From Puniceicoccaceae bacterium (GTDB lineage: Bacteria; Verrucomicrobiota; Verrucomicrobiia; Opitutales; Coraliomargaritaceae), in contig CACIKF010000008.1 in the NCBI GenBank assembly GCA_902587165.1, forward strand, positions 1 through 61,227: 61,227 nt of DNA, in the 5' to 3' direction. The notes below the pieces were generated by a model. The model saw only the letters and a list, made by a program, of their open reading frames with translations, ran no database searches and was not told the DNA's origin. Positions 27,149-39,887 of the stretch are shown in pieces. Positions within the stretch are counted from its first letter, which is position 1. Every line of letters begins with the position of its first letter. A program made the translations under genes and the position numbers.

Positions 27149-28939
27149 CTAGGACTCTTTTTTGGCAAGCACGGCCTTCACGTGTAGGTCACGCAGTTGC
27201 TTGTCAGTCGCGATGCCTGGGCTCTGCGTCATCATTTCCTGCCCCTTTTGGTTCTTCGGGAAGGCAATCACATCGCGAATGCTCGAACGCTGCCCAAGAA
27301 TTGTGCAAATACGGTCGAGCCCGAAAGCGATACCGCCGTGAGGCGGTGCCCCGTATTCAAAGGCCTGTAGCATGTAGCCGAAACGGCTTTCTACGACTTC
27401 TGCGGGAATCTTAAGCACGTCTTCAAAAACCTTCTTCTGTAGCTCGGGCTGATGGATACGGATGGAGCCACCGCCGAGTTCGACACCATTGAGTACGAGG
27501 TCGTAATGCTGACCACGCACACTCTTTGGATCACTATCAAGGAGAGGAATATCTTCAACGACTGGAGCCGTGAATGGATGATGAGAGGAAACGTAGCGAC
27601 CTTGCTCCTCATCGAAGAGCATGAGCGGGAACTCGATCACCCAGAGGAATTTGTAGTCGGTCGGACTGATCGTTAACTTCTCACGCTTGACCAGGAGTTG
27701 CGCCGCTTCTAGGCGCACGCGTCCGAGGATTGTGCAAGCACGCTCCCACTCAGTCGCGGCAAAAAAGACGATGTCACCGTCTTCGACTTGAAGTTGCTCT
27801 TTAATAGCCGCCTTTTCTTGGTCAGAGAAAAACTTAAGGATTGGGGACTTCCATTCATCACCAACGGATTTAATGAATGCGAGCCCCTTTGCACCAAGTG
27901 ATTTAGCGGAATCCTCGAGACCACGGAGCTCACCTTGAGTGAGATCAGCGAGTCCTTTAGCGTTAAAGGCTTTAATAGAGCCCCCAGAATCGAGTGTGCC
28001 TTTAAAGACCTTAAATTCCGACTTAGCGAATATGTCTGCGCAATCTTTCAGTTCCATATCGAAACGCATGTCAGGCTTATCCACGCCAAAGCGGTTCATT
28101 GCGTCGTAGTAGCTCATACGAAGGAAGGGAGTTTCGATGTCCTTGCCCAGCGTGTCCTTCCAAATACGTTTCATCAGACCCTCGATCAACGAATACATAT
28201 CTTCGCGGTCGATAAACGAGAGTTCGATGTCGAGCTGCGTAAACTCAGGTTGGCGATCGGCACGCAAGTCTTCGTCTCGAAAGCAACGGGCTAGCTGGTA
28301 GTAGCGCTCCACACCTGCGACCATTAGCATTTGCTTGTATTGCTGTGGCGATTGCGGGAGGGCATAAAATGCACCGGGGTTCATGCGGCTTGGCACGAGA
28401 AACTCACGGGCACCTTCGGGCGTACTCTTAAAAAGCATCGGCGTTTCCACCTCGATGAAGGCCTCCTCATCCATGTAGTTACGGATGGCTTGGCTAGTCT
28501 TGTGGCGCAGGCGAAGGAGATTTAGGTTGGAACTGCGACGCAGGTCCAGGTAGCGATAAGTCATACGCAAATCTTCACTGGTCTTATCCGCAGTATCATC
28601 CATCGGAAAAGGTGGCGTCTTCGAGACGTTATGAATCATGAGCTCCGAGGCGTGCACTTCGATCTCACCAGTCGCGAGGTTCGGATTCACGGCAGCCTCG
28701 ATACGCCCTTGCACAGTTCCCGTGACTTCGATCACAGACTCCGGCTTAATTGAGCTGAACTGAGCTTCAAGCGCTGCATTAGCAGGGTCGAGGACGATTT
28801 GGGTGAGGCCTTCTCGATCACGCAAATCGACAAAAAGAATGCCGCCGTGGTCGCGAACGGAGTCAACCCAGCCAACGAGAGTAGCGGCCGAGCAAGCGTC
28901 AGATTTACGGAGTTGGGAGCAGTGATGAGTGCGTTTCAT
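27149..28939 (-). CDS. aspS: Aspartyl-tRNA synthetase, bacterial type
   Basis: Charges tRNA-Asp. With 596 residues it has the usual bacterial AspRS length, including the GAD insertion domain in the middle. The OB-fold anticodon-binding domain (VGWVDSVRDHGGILFVDLRD) is N-terminal. Class II motif 2 reads CFRDEDLRADRQPEFTQ and motif 3 GIAFGLDRI. The ATG at 28939 (MKRTHHCSQL) is preferred to an in-frame GTG at 28993, which would add 18 poorly conserved residues. Without an AsnRS in the window it is not possible to say whether it is discriminating. Confidence 0.97.
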   Translation of the reverse strand: MKRTHHCSQLRKSDACSAATLVGWVDSVRDHGGILFVDLRDREGLTQIVLDPANAALEAQFSSIKPESVIEVTGTVQGRIEAAVNPNLATGEIEVHASELMIHNVSKTPPFPMDDTADKTSEDLRMTYRYLDLRRSSNLNLLRLRHKTSQAIRNYMDEEAFIEVETPMLFKSTPEGAREFLVPSRMNPGAFYALPQSPQQYKQMLMVAGVERYYQLARCFRDEDLRADRQPEFTQLDIELSFIDREDMYSLIEGLMKRIWKDTLGKDIETPFLRMSYYDAMNRFGVDKPDMRFDMELKDCADIFAKSEFKVFKGTLDSGGSIKAFNAKGLADLTQGELRGLEDSAKSLGAKGLAFIKSVGDEWKSPILKFFSDQEKAAIKEQLQVEDGDIVFFAATEWERACTILGRVRLEAAQLLVKREKLTISPTDYKFLWVIEFPLMLFDEEQGRYVSSHHPFTAPVVEDIPLLDSDPKSVRGQHYDLVLNGVELGGGSIRIHQPELQKKVFEDVLKIPAEVVESRFGYMLQAFEYGAPPHGGIAFGLDRICTILGQRSSIRDVIAFPKNQKGQEMMTQSPGIATDKQLRDLHVKAVLAKKES

Positions 28940-29146
28940 AAGTGCGGGGATGAAAACACCTTGCCCCCTCGAAACAAGCACGAAAATATGCACACAATAA
29001 TAGAAATCTGAATTTGTAAGTCAGGACGCAGAAAAATACACAAAGCAACTATCCGATTGGACATTGATCCCACTGAACCGCATAATCATGCGCCTAAGCT
29101 CTAAATTGATAAAATAACTTCTTTATACTGAGTCAGTATTCTAAAA

Positions 29147-29602
29147 ATGGCAAAGACACTCGAACTCAAGGGCGGCCTCGTCGTCGCACTCCTTCTGCTA
29201 CTGACTGGGATCGTAGGCACACTATTTATCCTATTGGGCCCACAAGCGACAGAGAAGTCACCTGGCGTCATTCACATTGGTGTGCGCTATGCCAATGAAA
29301 GAAGTCTAGAGTTCAACCAGTACGGGAAAAACGGCCCAGGTGCGACGATTGAGATAGTCGCAGCAGACGGCAAAGTCGCCTACACGCACGAGAACCTGCA
29401 AATTGGCCGTAATTTAATGCCCCTGAAAGACATTCCAAATGGCCACTATACGGCTCGACTGAGTGCTCCTGGCTACGAAACCCGTGAGTTACCGATCATA
29501 ATTGAAGGACGCATGATTAACCCACCTAAAGGCGCCAAACTAGACGACGGCAGCATAGCCGATTATAACTTGATCGGTGTGCGTTTTGAACTGAGCCCAT
29601 AG
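29147..29602 (+). CDS. Membrane-anchored protein of unknown function, PEGA-like C-terminus
   Basis: A 151-residue protein. One N-terminal membrane helix (about residues 10-30) is followed by a periplasmic domain. That domain has the flavour of a PEGA or carboxypeptidase-regulatory-like beta sandwich: LKDIPNGHYTARLSAPGYETRELPI resembles the YxVxVxxPGYE pattern of such domains. No catalytic motif is visible. It is flanked by aspS (divergent) and a Fur-like gene (convergent) and so appears monocistronic. The family match is loose. Confidence 0.6.
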   Translation: MAKTLELKGGLVVALLLLLTGIVGTLFILLGPQATEKSPGVIHIGVRYANERSLEFNQYGKNGPGATIEIVAADGKVAYTHENLQIGRNLMPLKDIPNGHYTARLSAPGYETRELPIIIEGRMINPPKGAKLDDGSIADYNLIGVRFELSP

Positions 29603-29632
29603 GAGCGTGTCTTGCCGCGCCTCTACAGATGG

Positions 29633-30121
29633 CTACGAAGCCCTTTCCCCGCTACGCTTACACATGCCCGCAGCCCGCAACTCCTCGCAGTGCGCAGTCA
29701 CCTGCAGGCGCTGACTCTTCACATTGAGCGCCAGCTTGTCGGCAACTGTCTTACCATACCACTCCATAAAGGGAGCATCGATCTCAAAAATCTTGTCGCA
29801 ATCTAAGCAGATAACCTGCGCTTGGAAGGTCGTGGCGTTACGATTCGCCATGTAAAACTTGTAGTCTCGTCCCACATCGACTTCCCGAATTAGCCCACTC
29901 TCGGTGAGGATTGGCAAGGCACGGTAAACCGTGGCACGGGAAACAGAATCATCGATCACACGCGAGCGCTCGAGAAGGTCCTCCGCTGTAAAATGATCGG
30001 GATGATTGTATGCCGCGTCGAAGATCGCGAGCCGCTGATTCGTCACACGCAGACCCTTACTGCTTAGAAAATCCTTAAAGGTCTCCATGACATCTACAGT
30101 CGATTTAATTTCGGCGTCCAT
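29633..30121 (-). CDS. Fur-family transcriptional regulator, atypical metal site
   Basis: A 162-residue DNA-binding protein of the Fur superfamily. The winged helix includes [23 protein letters not shown] and the recognition helix SRATVYRAL. The structural CxxC (Cys105-Cys108 in ICLDC) is kept, with later cysteines at 145 and 154. However, the histidine cluster that normally precedes it (HHxH) is replaced by residues without His (RNATTFQAQ), and the RxE glutamate on the preceding strand is not present. It may therefore sense something other than ferrous iron, or no metal. The ATG at 30121 is preferred over upstream frame. LolD and LolC/E lie upstream on the same strand. Confidence 0.85.
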   Translation of the reverse strand: MDAEIKSTVDVMETFKDFLSSKGLRVTNQRLAIFDAAYNHPDHFTAEDLLERSRVIDDSVSRATVYRALPILTESGLIREVDVGRDYKFYMANRNATTFQAQVICLDCDKIFEIDAPFMEWYGKTVADKLALNVKSQRLQVTAHCEELRAAGMCKRSGERAS

Positions 30122-30212
30122 TATTCTTAATGAGACAGTATTGAGACTAGAGCCCAATATGCAAGCACACATTGCAATGAAGGAAAGTTTTCTATGAGGG
30201 TCGATTAACTGG

Positions 30213-30917
30213 TTACGAGTTCTGCTTGGCCATTTTCCCTAAGTATAAAGTCAACTGCCCTTGCGTCCGTGACGCGAAATCTGGGTTATGTGTGACGAGC
30301 ACGAGGCTCTTTTGCGATTCCTCTGCGATCTCCATCAGTAAATCCATGACTGCGTATCCAGTCGATTCATCAAGATTGCCCGTCGGTTCGTCAGCTAAAA
30401 CCAATGATGGATCATTGATCATAGCACGCGCCACCGCAACTCGTTGACGCTCACCTCCAGACAGTTTAGTTGAACTATGCCGGATGCGCTCCTTGAGTCC
30501 TACACGTATAAGTAGCGTCTCCGCCCGTTCACGCACAGAAGTATCGACATGTCCTGCGATCCGTGCACCCAACAGAACATTTTCCAAGGCGTTCAGCTCG
30601 GGAGCTAAATAATAAGCCTGAAAGACAAATCCTATAAACCGCGCTCGAGCCGCAGCCAGCTTTGAGAGCGAATATTTAGTCACATCCTCACCCTCCCAGA
30701 AAAGTTGTCCTGTATCGGCAGCTTCCAAGCCGGAAAGCACATTGAGTAGAGTCGATTTACCACTCCCAGACTCGCCGCGAATACTCACGCTCTCGCCAGG
30801 TCGCAGCGCAAAATCCACCCCGTCCAAAACGGAGATCACGCGATCTGCACCAGGGAATTCTTTACCCAGTGCTTTGGCTTCGAGGAGATATTCTGATTTA
30901 TTCACTTCGTAGGGCAT
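30213..30917 (-). CDS. lolD: Lipoprotein-release ABC ATPase
   Basis: A 234-residue ABC ATPase of the LolD/MacB type. Walker A is GESGSGKST, the signature LSGGERQR, Walker [12 protein letters not shown] and the switch histidine is in VTHN. LolD energises extraction of outer-membrane lipoproteins from the inner membrane for hand-over to LolA. Its start overlaps the end of the permease gene by 20 bases, so translation is coupled. Only one permease gene is adjacent, suggesting a homodimeric LolC/E (often called LolF) arrangement rather than the LolC plus LolE pair of E. coli. Confidence 0.88.
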   Translation of the reverse strand: MPYEVNKSEYLLEAKALGKEFPGADRVISVLDGVDFALRPGESVSIRGESGSGKSTLLNVLSGLEAADTGQLFWEGEDVTKYSLSKLAAARARFIGFVFQAYYLAPELNALENVLLGARIAGHVDTSVRERAETLLIRVGLKERIRHSSTKLSGGERQRVAVARAMINDPSLVLADEPTGNLDESTGYAVMDLLMEIAEESQKSLVLVTHNPDFASRTQGQLTLYLGKMAKQNS

Positions 30918-32133
30918 CAGCAGGTTTCAGTCGGGCGGCGCGCAGCGCAGGTAAGAGCCCTGCCAGCGTCGAGATGACGACTGCGAAGCAAGACACTGTG
31001 ATGAAATCCGACGCTAAATAATGCACGGGGATTTCGTAGACATCGTATTGGCCGAGAAAATTGGTCTGTGTATTCGTTATATCCGCATAGGCCGAAATAA
31101 TCGCGCGGCGATAGTACAAACAAATCACCGCCATAAGTATCCCAACGACCGTACCGACTAGGCCGATGACGAAACCTTGAAAACAAAAGCTGTAGGCAAC
31201 CTGATACGGGCGGGCACCCATGGCAACGAGTAGGCCGATCTCACGCGTCTTGCGAATCACTGCCATCATCAATGCAATCGCGATTGAGAACGACGCAACG
31301 AGAATTATAAAGATAATGATAAACGAGATCACCCGCTTCTCTTGCTCGATTACGAAGAGAAAATCCTCGTTAGATTCGATCCAACTGACTGCTTGTAAGC
31401 CCGGCCGCAAAACCTCGCGTTCAAGATCGACGCTATATTCGTAGGCATCTTGCCCGGGGCGCAATTTGAGCACGATCCCGTGGACCCCATCGTCTAAGCC
31501 ATAAAGTTCCTGCATCACCCGCAGTGTCGTAATCATGGTATTCCCATCGACCTGCGGCGAACCCGTGCGGAAGAGCCCGGCTACCTTAAACTCTCGCGGC
31601 AGCAGCACCTCATCCTTCTTGAGTGCTTCCAACATAAGCGGGGTAAAAACTTCGACAGTCGAACCTGGCCCAGCCTTGAGCGAATAAGCCAAACCTTCAC
31701 CAAGAAAGACAGCCGCATCGTCAAAATCCTCCATAGAACCAATAGTCAAAAACTTCTCTAAGGGAACGACCTCCTCCTGCGACCAAGGCTCAATGCCACG
31801 CACAAAAGGAAATAATGGGCGATTCTGATGCTGAAGCATGATCACGCCCTCTGTAAAGGGAGAGGCGCCTATCACGGCATCCTGTTCCAGAACAGTGTCG
31901 AGCACAGCTTCCCAATCATAGATCACCTCATTCGAGCGAATACGAACATCACCCTGCGTCTCCGTGAGACGCTGCCGGATGCCCTCACCAAAGCCATTCA
32001 TCACACTCTGCACAATGACAAGCACACAGACACCTAGCATTACACCCATGATCGACATGAGCGAGAAAAAGGAAAAAAAGCGTCCCGAAGGAAACAACTG
32101 CTTCAGAGCGTGGTAAAGATACCAAGGCATCAT
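30898..32133 (-). CDS. Lipoprotein-release permease (LolC/LolE type)
   Basis: A 411-residue FtsX/MacB-superfamily permease. There is one membrane helix at the N-terminus (about 21-45), a large periplasmic domain, and three helices in the C-terminal ~150 residues ([53 protein letters not shown]). [14 protein letters not shown] just after the second helix is the coupling-helix motif that meets LolD. The start could be ATG at 32133 or 32130. It forms a two-gene operon with lolD and supplies lipoproteins to the outer membrane. Confidence 0.88.
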   Translation of the reverse strand: MMPWYLYHALKQLFPSGRFFSFFSLMSIMGVMLGVCVLVIVQSVMNGFGEGIRQRLTETQGDVRIRSNEVIYDWEAVLDTVLEQDAVIGASPFTEGVIMLQHQNRPLFPFVRGIEPWSQEEVVPLEKFLTIGSMEDFDDAAVFLGEGLAYSLKAGPGSTVEVFTPLMLEALKKDEVLLPREFKVAGLFRTGSPQVDGNTMITTLRVMQELYGLDDGVHGIVLKLRPGQDAYEYSVDLEREVLRPGLQAVSWIESNEDFLFVIEQEKRVISFIIIFIILVASFSIAIALMMAVIRKTREIGLLVAMGARPYQVAYSFCFQGFVIGLVGTVVGILMAVICLYYRRAIISAYADITNTQTNFLGQYDVYEIPVHYLASDFITVSCFAVVISTLAGLLPALRAARLKPADALRSE

Positions 32134-32354
32134 TATAGTTTTTGCCAGTATATGGGGGAAGTGGAAGTGTAAAATACGATCTACATATCGTAATGAAGCT
32201 GGAATCCCATTTTGACCATATGGCAGTCATAGCGACGCAAGTCAAAATCGCCCCTGGTCCCTCCTATGAGATGATAGCTGAATTCCACTTGGGAGAATCG
32301 GTAAGAATGGTTTACAGCTTACTGGTCAACTACCCTGCCGTCATTCTCAGGAAA

Positions 32355-33620
32355 CTACTTGATCTTAATCTTAATCCCTCGACGCATGAAAGTGGGTACG
32401 TCGAGGTCTTCATCCTTATACTCGTTGCGATCGGTCTTTTCGAAGTAGCCACGTTGCGCATCAGCATCGATGAAGTTGAACTCGTCTTGATCAATGGCGG
32501 CTTGCTCTTTTTTGCTCAACTTGGAGCGGTGCACGGGGCGCGGGGCTTTCTTATCAACGGAGATTTCGGTTTCGATCCCGAGGCCTGTTGTGATAGCCTC
32601 TGGTTCCTTAGAAATCTTATTGGGTTCAGGAGCAACGAGACTGTCCATCTCCGCTTTGCCGAGTATACATAGCTCTAGGCTCTGGCTGCGGCTCTCGTCA
32701 ATGACTGCACCGAAGACGATATCTTCGCGCGAGCCAAAGCGTTTGCTTACCTGCATCATCACTTCGTTGATTTTTGCCATGCCCATATCAGCACCGCAGA
32801 TCACATTGACCAGAATACAATCAAGTTGCGCGGGTCGATCACCAAGGTGCAATAGTGGGCAAATGAAAAGGTCCTCGAGCGCATCTTTGACGTAGTCGCC
32901 ACCAGTGGCGGTGCCAGTACCGAAAACCGTCTTACCGCCACGGCTTTGAAAGACAGAACGTACTGAGCTGAAATCTTGATTGATCAAACCTGTCTTCAAC
33001 AGCGTGGCGCAGAGCGAATTGACGCCTCGCCCAATCCAGTGGTCAGCCACCGCAAAAGCGTTGAGCACGCTAGTGTCTTCTTCGCCCTCTTGCAGAAGCA
33101 CATCGTTAGGCAAAGGTACGAGGCCGTGTACAAGTTGCCGCAGCTCGCCTATGCTGTCTTCGGCGATCCGCTTACGGCGCGCACCCTCAAAACTGAAAGG
33201 CAGTGTAGCAAAAGCGAGAACGAGCGCCTCGGTCTTAGCCGCAAGCTCTGCCACGATGGCTGCCGTCGCGCTACCCGTGCCCCCGCCAAGGCCGACGACG
33301 AGAATGATTAAATCCATATCACCGATCATGCGCGCGATGGCGTTACGATCGGCTTCGGCGGCGGCTTTACCGATCTCAACTTCCCCACCCGCTCCGAGGC
33401 CACGGGTGACGGAGCGCCCAATAACGAGTTTTTCCGCAATGGGCGATTGGTTGAGCGCCTGCACGTCCGTGTTAATCGCGGCCAGGCGGACATCACCAAG
33501 GTCGTCTAATTTGAGGCCGTCGACCGCATTCGTGCCTGCACCACCCACACCGATGATCTTAATCTTTAGATCCGCTTGTGCAGTGTCTTGGGCAGAAAAT
33601 TTATCAGTCTTCGTTTCCAT
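32355..33620 (-). CDS. ftsZ: Cell division protein FtsZ, divergent
   Basis: A 421-residue tubulin-like GTPase that builds the cytokinetic ring. The N-terminal GTP-binding half contains [12 protein letters not shown] (22-33) and the tubulin signature as [11 protein letters not shown] (110-120), where a glycine found in most FtsZ proteins is Ala. The T7 synergy loop reads LINQDFSSV (212-220): Asn214 and Asp216 are kept, but the second catalytic Asp (E. coli Asp212) is Ser219. A charged linker follows and the protein ends with [11 protein letters not shown], a recognisable FtsA-binding tail. It lies 8 bases after ftsA. No other dcw genes are nearby. Confidence 0.93.
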   Translation of the reverse strand: METKTDKFSAQDTAQADLKIKIIGVGGAGTNAVDGLKLDDLGDVRLAAINTDVQALNQSPIAEKLVIGRSVTRGLGAGGEVEIGKAAAEADRNAIARMIGDMDLIILVVGLGGGTGSATAAIVAELAAKTEALVLAFATLPFSFEGARRKRIAEDSIGELRQLVHGLVPLPNDVLLQEGEEDTSVLNAFAVADHWIGRGVNSLCATLLKTGLINQDFSSVRSVFQSRGGKTVFGTGTATGGDYVKDALEDLFICPLLHLGDRPAQLDCILVNVICGADMGMAKINEVMMQVSKRFGSREDIVFGAVIDESRSQSLELCILGKAEMDSLVAPEPNKISKEPEAITTGLGIETEISVDKKAPRPVHRSKLSKKEQAAIDQDEFNFIDADAQRGYFEKTDRNEYKDEDLDVPTFMRRGIKIKIK

Positions 33621-33628
33621 CTTTAAAT

Positions 33629-34837
33629 CTAATTAAATAAGTCTGCTAACCTTCGCATAAGCCCAGAGGACTTAACTTGCTCTTGGTTGTCTCCTTGCCC
33701 GGTTAATGCATAGTGAAGCAAACCAATTGCAGTACTATACTCGGGTGCACGCAGTTCTTCGCTTACATATTGCGAACCTTCAGAGGCACGGGCTTCCAAG
33801 CCAAAACGTCGATGCGCTGCTTCTTCAATTCCCGTCAGGCGGGAGGTACCGCCCGTCAGGATGACGCCTGAGGCTATGTCGCTGGGTTCGAAGAGATCAG
33901 CATCAACCAATTGTTCTTTAATGATATCAAAGATCTCAAAGACCCGAGCTTCGATAATCTTGGTAATGGCAGCGAGGGGGTACTGACGATCGCCGATTGT
34001 GAAATCACCAATAAGCCAGACTTTTTCCTCGCGGTCCTCGCTCTGATAATAGGCACGTCCATCCTTTAGTTTGAAACCCTCGGCATTTTTACGGGAGATG
34101 CGCAGGCCTATGCTTAAATCGTTGGTAATGTGGTCACCGCCAACAGGCACAACTCCGGTTTTAACGATGTAACCTTTGCGGTAGAGCATGTAATCAGTCG
34201 TGCCGCCGCCTATATCAATGACGAGTGCGCCATTTTCCTTTTCTGACTCTTCCAGTAGCACTGTGCCCGATGCAATGCTGGAAATAATTATATCACTGAC
34301 ATCGAGGTCGATCCCGCGAATCACACGGAGACTATCGCTAACGGCCTCGCTATCACCGTGTACCGACCAATAGCCAATTTGAAGCTGACGCCCCTCCTTT
34401 GAGAGTGGATTCTCAACGGGGCTACCATCCAGCGAAAAAGGGTTTTGGATGTGATGGATGTAGATACGGTCATCCGGTAGAGAGCGACGCTTAGCATCTT
34501 CCGTAGCCGCATCAATGTCGGCACGACGTACTAAACCGTCGGACGCGCTGATATTCGAGCTACCAAGGTTAAAATTACCGATCAAATGCTGACCTGTTTG
34601 CGCGAGATAAACCTCGTCGATCCGCGTTTGTGTATTTTCCTCTGCCCTGAGAATCGCGGCGTGGACACAGTCGCTTGCCTTATCCAGATCGGTAATGACT
34701 CCCTTTTTCACGCCTTTAGAGGAACCAACACTGTGCCCAATGATGTTAAGCCCAGAGTCGCCGATGATCTCTCCCAAGAGGACTACAATTTTGGACGTCC
34801 CGATCTCTATGGCGGCGATGACTCTGGATTGGCTCAT
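33629..34837 (-). CDS. ftsA: Cell division protein FtsA
   Basis: A 402-residue actin-like ATPase that tethers FtsZ to the membrane and links it to the divisome. The phosphate-1 segment is AIEIGTSK (9-16) and the phosphate-2 motif DIGGGTTDY (208-216). LTGGTSRL later is the adenosine-binding loop. The C-terminus [12 protein letters not shown] is an amphipathic helix of the membrane-targeting type. It is co-transcribed with ftsZ. The upstream neighbour is groEL, isolated by a strong terminator, so the usual ftsQ-murein context is absent. Confidence 0.95.
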   Translation of the reverse strand: MSQSRVIAAIEIGTSKIVVLLGEIIGDSGLNIIGHSVGSSKGVKKGVITDLDKASDCVHAAILRAEENTQTRIDEVYLAQTGQHLIGNFNLGSSNISASDGLVRRADIDAATEDAKRRSLPDDRIYIHHIQNPFSLDGSPVENPLSKEGRQLQIGYWSVHGDSEAVSDSLRVIRGIDLDVSDIIISSIASGTVLLEESEKENGALVIDIGGGTTDYMLYRKGYIVKTGVVPVGGDHITNDLSIGLRISRKNAEGFKLKDGRAYYQSEDREEKVWLIGDFTIGDRQYPLAAITKIIEARVFEIFDIIKEQLVDADLFEPSDIASGVILTGGTSRLTGIEEAAHRRFGLEARASEGSQYVSEELRAPEYSTAIGLLHYALTGQGDNQEQVKSSGLMRRLADLFN

Positions 34838-35020
34838 ACTGGCAACAAATTTAACAGGTATAAACTAATAAAAATGGATGCGCGTGCTAAATCAACCCTC
34901 TAGTCGAACGCTATGAAAATAGTTCGTGAGACCCTTCGGCAGCAACAAACCGATCACCTAGGCTCTACATGTCAAAGGGGCGCTTAGTGGCTAAGAGGGA
35001 GTGATTTAGGAAATGGATGC

Positions 35021-35055
35021 AAAAAAAAGCCCCGACCATTTCTGGCCGAGGCTTT
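35021..35055 (-). terminator. Intrinsic terminator after groEL
   Basis: On the minus strand AAAGCC then CGGCCA pair with TGGTCG then GGCTTT around a 4-base loop, followed by eight T. It lies about 46 bases past the groEL stop. Confidence 0.92.
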
Positions 35056-35101
35056 GCATTTGGAATGTTTTGTTGGTATGAGCGATTGTAAGCCAACTGG
35101 A

Positions 35102-36763
<1,662 letters not shown>

Positions 36764-36807
36764 TTATTTTTCTATGTGTTGATTAATATTTGGATGCGAA
36801 ATGCAAT

Positions 36808-37095
36808 CTATGCAATCACGCCGAGGATAGCATCTTCATCGACAAGGATGTATTCAACACCGTCGACTTTGACTGCTGTGCCACCGTATTGAGGGAGTAG
36901 GACTTTGTCGCCCTTCTTGACATTAAAGGGAACAGCTTTGCCATTGTCATCCTTCTTGCCAGTACCTAGAGCGACGACTTCCGCCTCCTGGGATTTTTCT
37001 TTAGCCGAATCAGGAATAATGATTCCGCCGCGGATTTGTTCGTCTTCTTCAATGCGCTTTAATAGAACGCGTTCACCGAGTGGTTTGATTTTCAT
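36808..37095 (-). CDS. groS: 10-kDa co-chaperonin GroES
   Basis: A 95-residue lid subunit that caps the GroEL cavity. [17 protein letters not shown] opens the beta-barrel. The mobile loop is [14 protein letters not shown] with the hydrophobic III tripeptide that docks to GroEL, and VLLPQYGGT follows. It is separated from dnaK by a strong terminator, so groES-groEL has its own promoter, although I found no clear CIRCE element in its short upstream region. Confidence 0.98.
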   Translation of the reverse strand: MKIKPLGERVLLKRIEEDEQIRGGIIIPDSAKEKSQEAEVVALGTGKKDDNGKAVPFNVKKGDKVLLPQYGGTAVKVDGVEYILVDEDAILGVIA

Positions 37096-37135
37096 ATTTT
37101 GTATTTATGTATGGTTATGGTGATTTGTGATTTTA

Positions 37136-37175
37136 ATAAAAAGTCGCGCTCGGGCGTGGTACTCGGGCGCGACTT
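37136..37175 (-). terminator. Intrinsic terminator after dnaK
   Basis: On the minus strand AAGTCGCGC pairs perfectly with GCGCGACTT (9 bp) across a 17-base loop, followed by a run of T. The loop carries a direct repeat of CCCGAG. It separates dnaK from groES. Confidence 0.93.
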
Positions 37176-37183
37176 GTTAAGGT

Positions 37184-39118
37184 TTATTTCTTATCTTCAT
37201 CGACGACTTCGAAGTCGGCATCGACGGTTTCGGCATCCTCTGCTTGCTTTGGCTCAGAACTGGCGCCTTCGCCTTCTGGAGCGGCAGCAGCTTGTTCGGC
37301 AGCTTGTGCTTTGTAGAGCTCTTCTGCGAAAGATTGCATGATTTCCACCATCTTATCTTTAGGTGCCTTGAGCGCTTCGACGTCGGCCTCTTGATTCTCA
37401 AGAACAGCCTTAGCCTCGGCGATGACGCCTTCGAGTTCGGACTTCTTATCCTCTGGAATCTTGTCACCCATGTCGGCGATTTGCTTCTCTGCCTGGTAGA
37501 CGATGTTATCGAGTTCGTTGCGAGCTTCGACGCCTGCCTTAAGAGCTTCGTCTTCGGCTGCGTGGGCTTCCGCTTCACGCTTTAACTTTTCGACTTCATC
37601 TTTATCAAGACCAGAAGAACCGGTAATAGTGATTTTTTGTTCTTTGCCCGTGCCTTGGTCTTTGGCGCTGACATTGAGGATACCATTGGCATCGATATCG
37701 AAAGTCACTTCGATTTGCGGCGTGCCGCGAGAGGCAGCAGGTATGCCATCGAGACGAAAGTTACCGAGAATCTTATTATCCTTAGCCATCGGACGCTCCC
37801 CTTGGAGGACCTTAATGTCCACCGCAGTTTGATTATCCGCATAGGTTGAGAATGTTTGGCTCTTCTTGGTAGGAATCGTGGTGTTACGCTCGATCATAGG
37901 AGTCGCTACCTCGCCAGCAGTTTCGATCGCAAGCGTGAGTGGAGTCACATCGAGTAGAAGCACGTCGCGGACATCACCTTGAAGAACGCCACCTTGGATG
38001 GCGGCACCGATAGCAACCACTTCGTCAGGGTTGACCCCTTGGTGCGGTGCTTTACCAGTCAGTTCCTTTGCGATCTCTACGACCTTGGGCGCACGAGTCA
38101 TGCCACCAACGAGCACGAGCTCGCCGATTTCGCCAGACGAGTGGCCAGAATCCTTCAAGCAAGCCTTGTAAGGAGCGACGGTGCGCTGATAGAGCGCATC
38201 ACAGATTTGCTCAAGCTTAGCGCGTGATAGCGTGATGTTGAGGTGCTTCGGTCCCGAAGCGTCCGCAGTAATGAAGGGCAGGTTGATATCAGTGCTCTGA
38301 GTTGAAGAGAGTGCAATCTTGGCCTTCTCACCTTCTTCTTTGAGACGCTGAAGCGCCATCTTGTCGGTGCGGAGGTCAATGCCGTCGCTCTTTTTAAACT
38401 CAGCGATCAAGTAGTCGATCAAAGCGCTGTCCCAGTTATCACCACCGAGGTGCGTGTCACCGTTCGTCGCTTTAACTTCAAAAACGCCGTCTCCGATTTC
38501 GAGAATCGAGACGTCAAAGGTGCCACCACCTAGATCGTAAACGGCAATCACTTCGTCTTGTCCCTTATCAAGGCCATAGGCGAGTGCAGCGGCAGTCGGC
38601 TCGTTGATAATACGCTTCACTTCAAGGCCAGCAATTTGGCCAGCATCCTTAGTCGCTTGGCGCTGCGCATCGTTGAAGTATGCAGGTACGGTGATGACCG
38701 CTTCGGTCACAGTTTCACCGAGATAAGCTTCAGCATCGGACTTCAGCTTTCCAAGAATCATAGCGGAGATTTGTTCGGGAGCGAATTGCTCCTTCTTACC
38801 ACTCACCTCACACTCGATGTAGGCATCGCCGTTTTTACCAGAGACTATATTGTAAGGAAGCGATGCGGCCTCTTCTTGAACTTCGTCAAACTTGCGTCCA
38901 ATAAAGCGCTTTGCCGAGAAAATCGTATTGCTCGGATTGGTGACTGCTTGACGCTTCGCCGCTTGGCCGACGAGTCGCTCGCCGCCCTTGGCAAATGCCA
39001 CAACAGAAGGAGTGGTGCGTGCACCCTCCGAATTCGGTATCACAACAGATTCCCCCCCTTCCATTACGGACATGCAGGAGTTCGTTGTGCCTAGATCAAT
39101 TCCAATTATTTTACCCAT
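37184..39118 (-). CDS. dnaK: Chaperone DnaK (Hsp70)
   Basis: A 644-residue Hsp70. The nucleotide-binding domain starts with [11 protein letters not shown] and includes [13 protein letters not shown] and [10 protein letters not shown]. The linker is [11 protein letters not shown]. The substrate-binding domain and a helical lid follow, and the end is acidic ([10 protein letters not shown], near the EEVD-like end of bacterial DnaK). It folds nascent and stress-damaged proteins with DnaJ and GrpE, which are not in the window. It lies first in the dnaK, groES-groEL run but is terminated separately. Confidence 0.98.
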   Translation of the reverse strand: MGKIIGIDLGTTNSCMSVMEGGESVVIPNSEGARTTPSVVAFAKGGERLVGQAAKRQAVTNPSNTIFSAKRFIGRKFDEVQEEAASLPYNIVSGKNGDAYIECEVSGKKEQFAPEQISAMILGKLKSDAEAYLGETVTEAVITVPAYFNDAQRQATKDAGQIAGLEVKRIINEPTAAALAYGLDKGQDEVIAVYDLGGGTFDVSILEIGDGVFEVKATNGDTHLGGDNWDSALIDYLIAEFKKSDGIDLRTDKMALQRLKEEGEKAKIALSSTQSTDINLPFITADASGPKHLNITLSRAKLEQICDALYQRTVAPYKACLKDSGHSSGEIGELVLVGGMTRAPKVVEIAKELTGKAPHQGVNPDEVVAIGAAIQGGVLQGDVRDVLLLDVTPLTLAIETAGEVATPMIERNTTIPTKKSQTFSTYADNQTAVDIKVLQGERPMAKDNKILGNFRLDGIPAASRGTPQIEVTFDIDANGILNVSAKDQGTGKEQKITITGSSGLDKDEVEKLKREAEAHAAEDEALKAGVEARNELDNIVYQAEKQIADMGDKIPEDKKSELEGVIAEAKAVLENQEADVEALKAPKDKMVEIMQSFAEELYKAQAAEQAAAAPEGEGASSEPKQAEDAETVDADFEVVDEDKK

Positions 39119-39127
39119 GCCAAAATG

Positions 39128-39154
39128 TAAGCACTCTCAATGCCATGAGCATAA
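39128..39154 (-). promoter_or_regulatory. Possible degenerate CIRCE element before dnaK
   Basis: On the minus strand GAGTGCTTA matches the right arm of the CIRCE heat-shock operator at 8 of 9 positions, and with a 9-base spacer the left arm (TTATGCTCA) keeps only the first three bases. It starts about 10 bases upstream of the dnaK ATG. If it works it would be a weak or half HrcA site. Confidence 0.25.
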
Positions 39155-39328
39155 TTTATACATAAGTCGTTCTAATTGAATTATATATTAAATTATCCAT
39201 AAAATACGACGCCCATTTAAAATTACGTTTTTGGGTCAGAATGTCACATTTAGTGTCACCATCACGAACCAGCTGACACAGGTTAAGGACACGCATATAC
39301 CCTTTGAATGGCGGCAAGGAGGGATTGG

Positions 39329-39545
<217 letters not shown>

Positions 39546-39742
39546 TAAAAGCTGGGCAAGAAAGTCGTGTCTGAAGGCTTTGGCAAGCCTCGACTATCGT
39601 TCAGTCTCTGACAATCCTCCTAAAATTTAGCATAGGAATGAACAAGGTCGATAGAGCGACGCTTAACAAAGTAAAATTTGCTAGATAATTCACTTGAACT
39701 CATTGGCGACCTGCATCTACTGCTACCAATTGCATCAGCAAT

Positions 39743-39816
<74 letters not shown>

Positions 39817-39823
39817 CCTTTGT

Positions 39824-39858
39824 AAAAGCCCTTATTCGTTATGAATAAGGGCTTTTTA
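39824..39858 (+). terminator. Intrinsic terminator after tRNA-Cys, probably bidirectional
   Basis: AAAAGCCCTTATTC pairs with GAATAAGGGCTTTT around a 5-base loop, followed by T-rich sequence. Short T-runs on both sides suggest it also ends the convergent tgt transcript. Confidence 0.92.
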
Positions 39859-39887
39859 TTAGATTTTTTATGAAGTAGCCTATGCTT

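Noticed and set aside
32980-33636. A 218-codon plus-strand frame opposite ftsZ
   Set aside because: Serine- and proline-rich shadow of the well-supported ftsZ frame.
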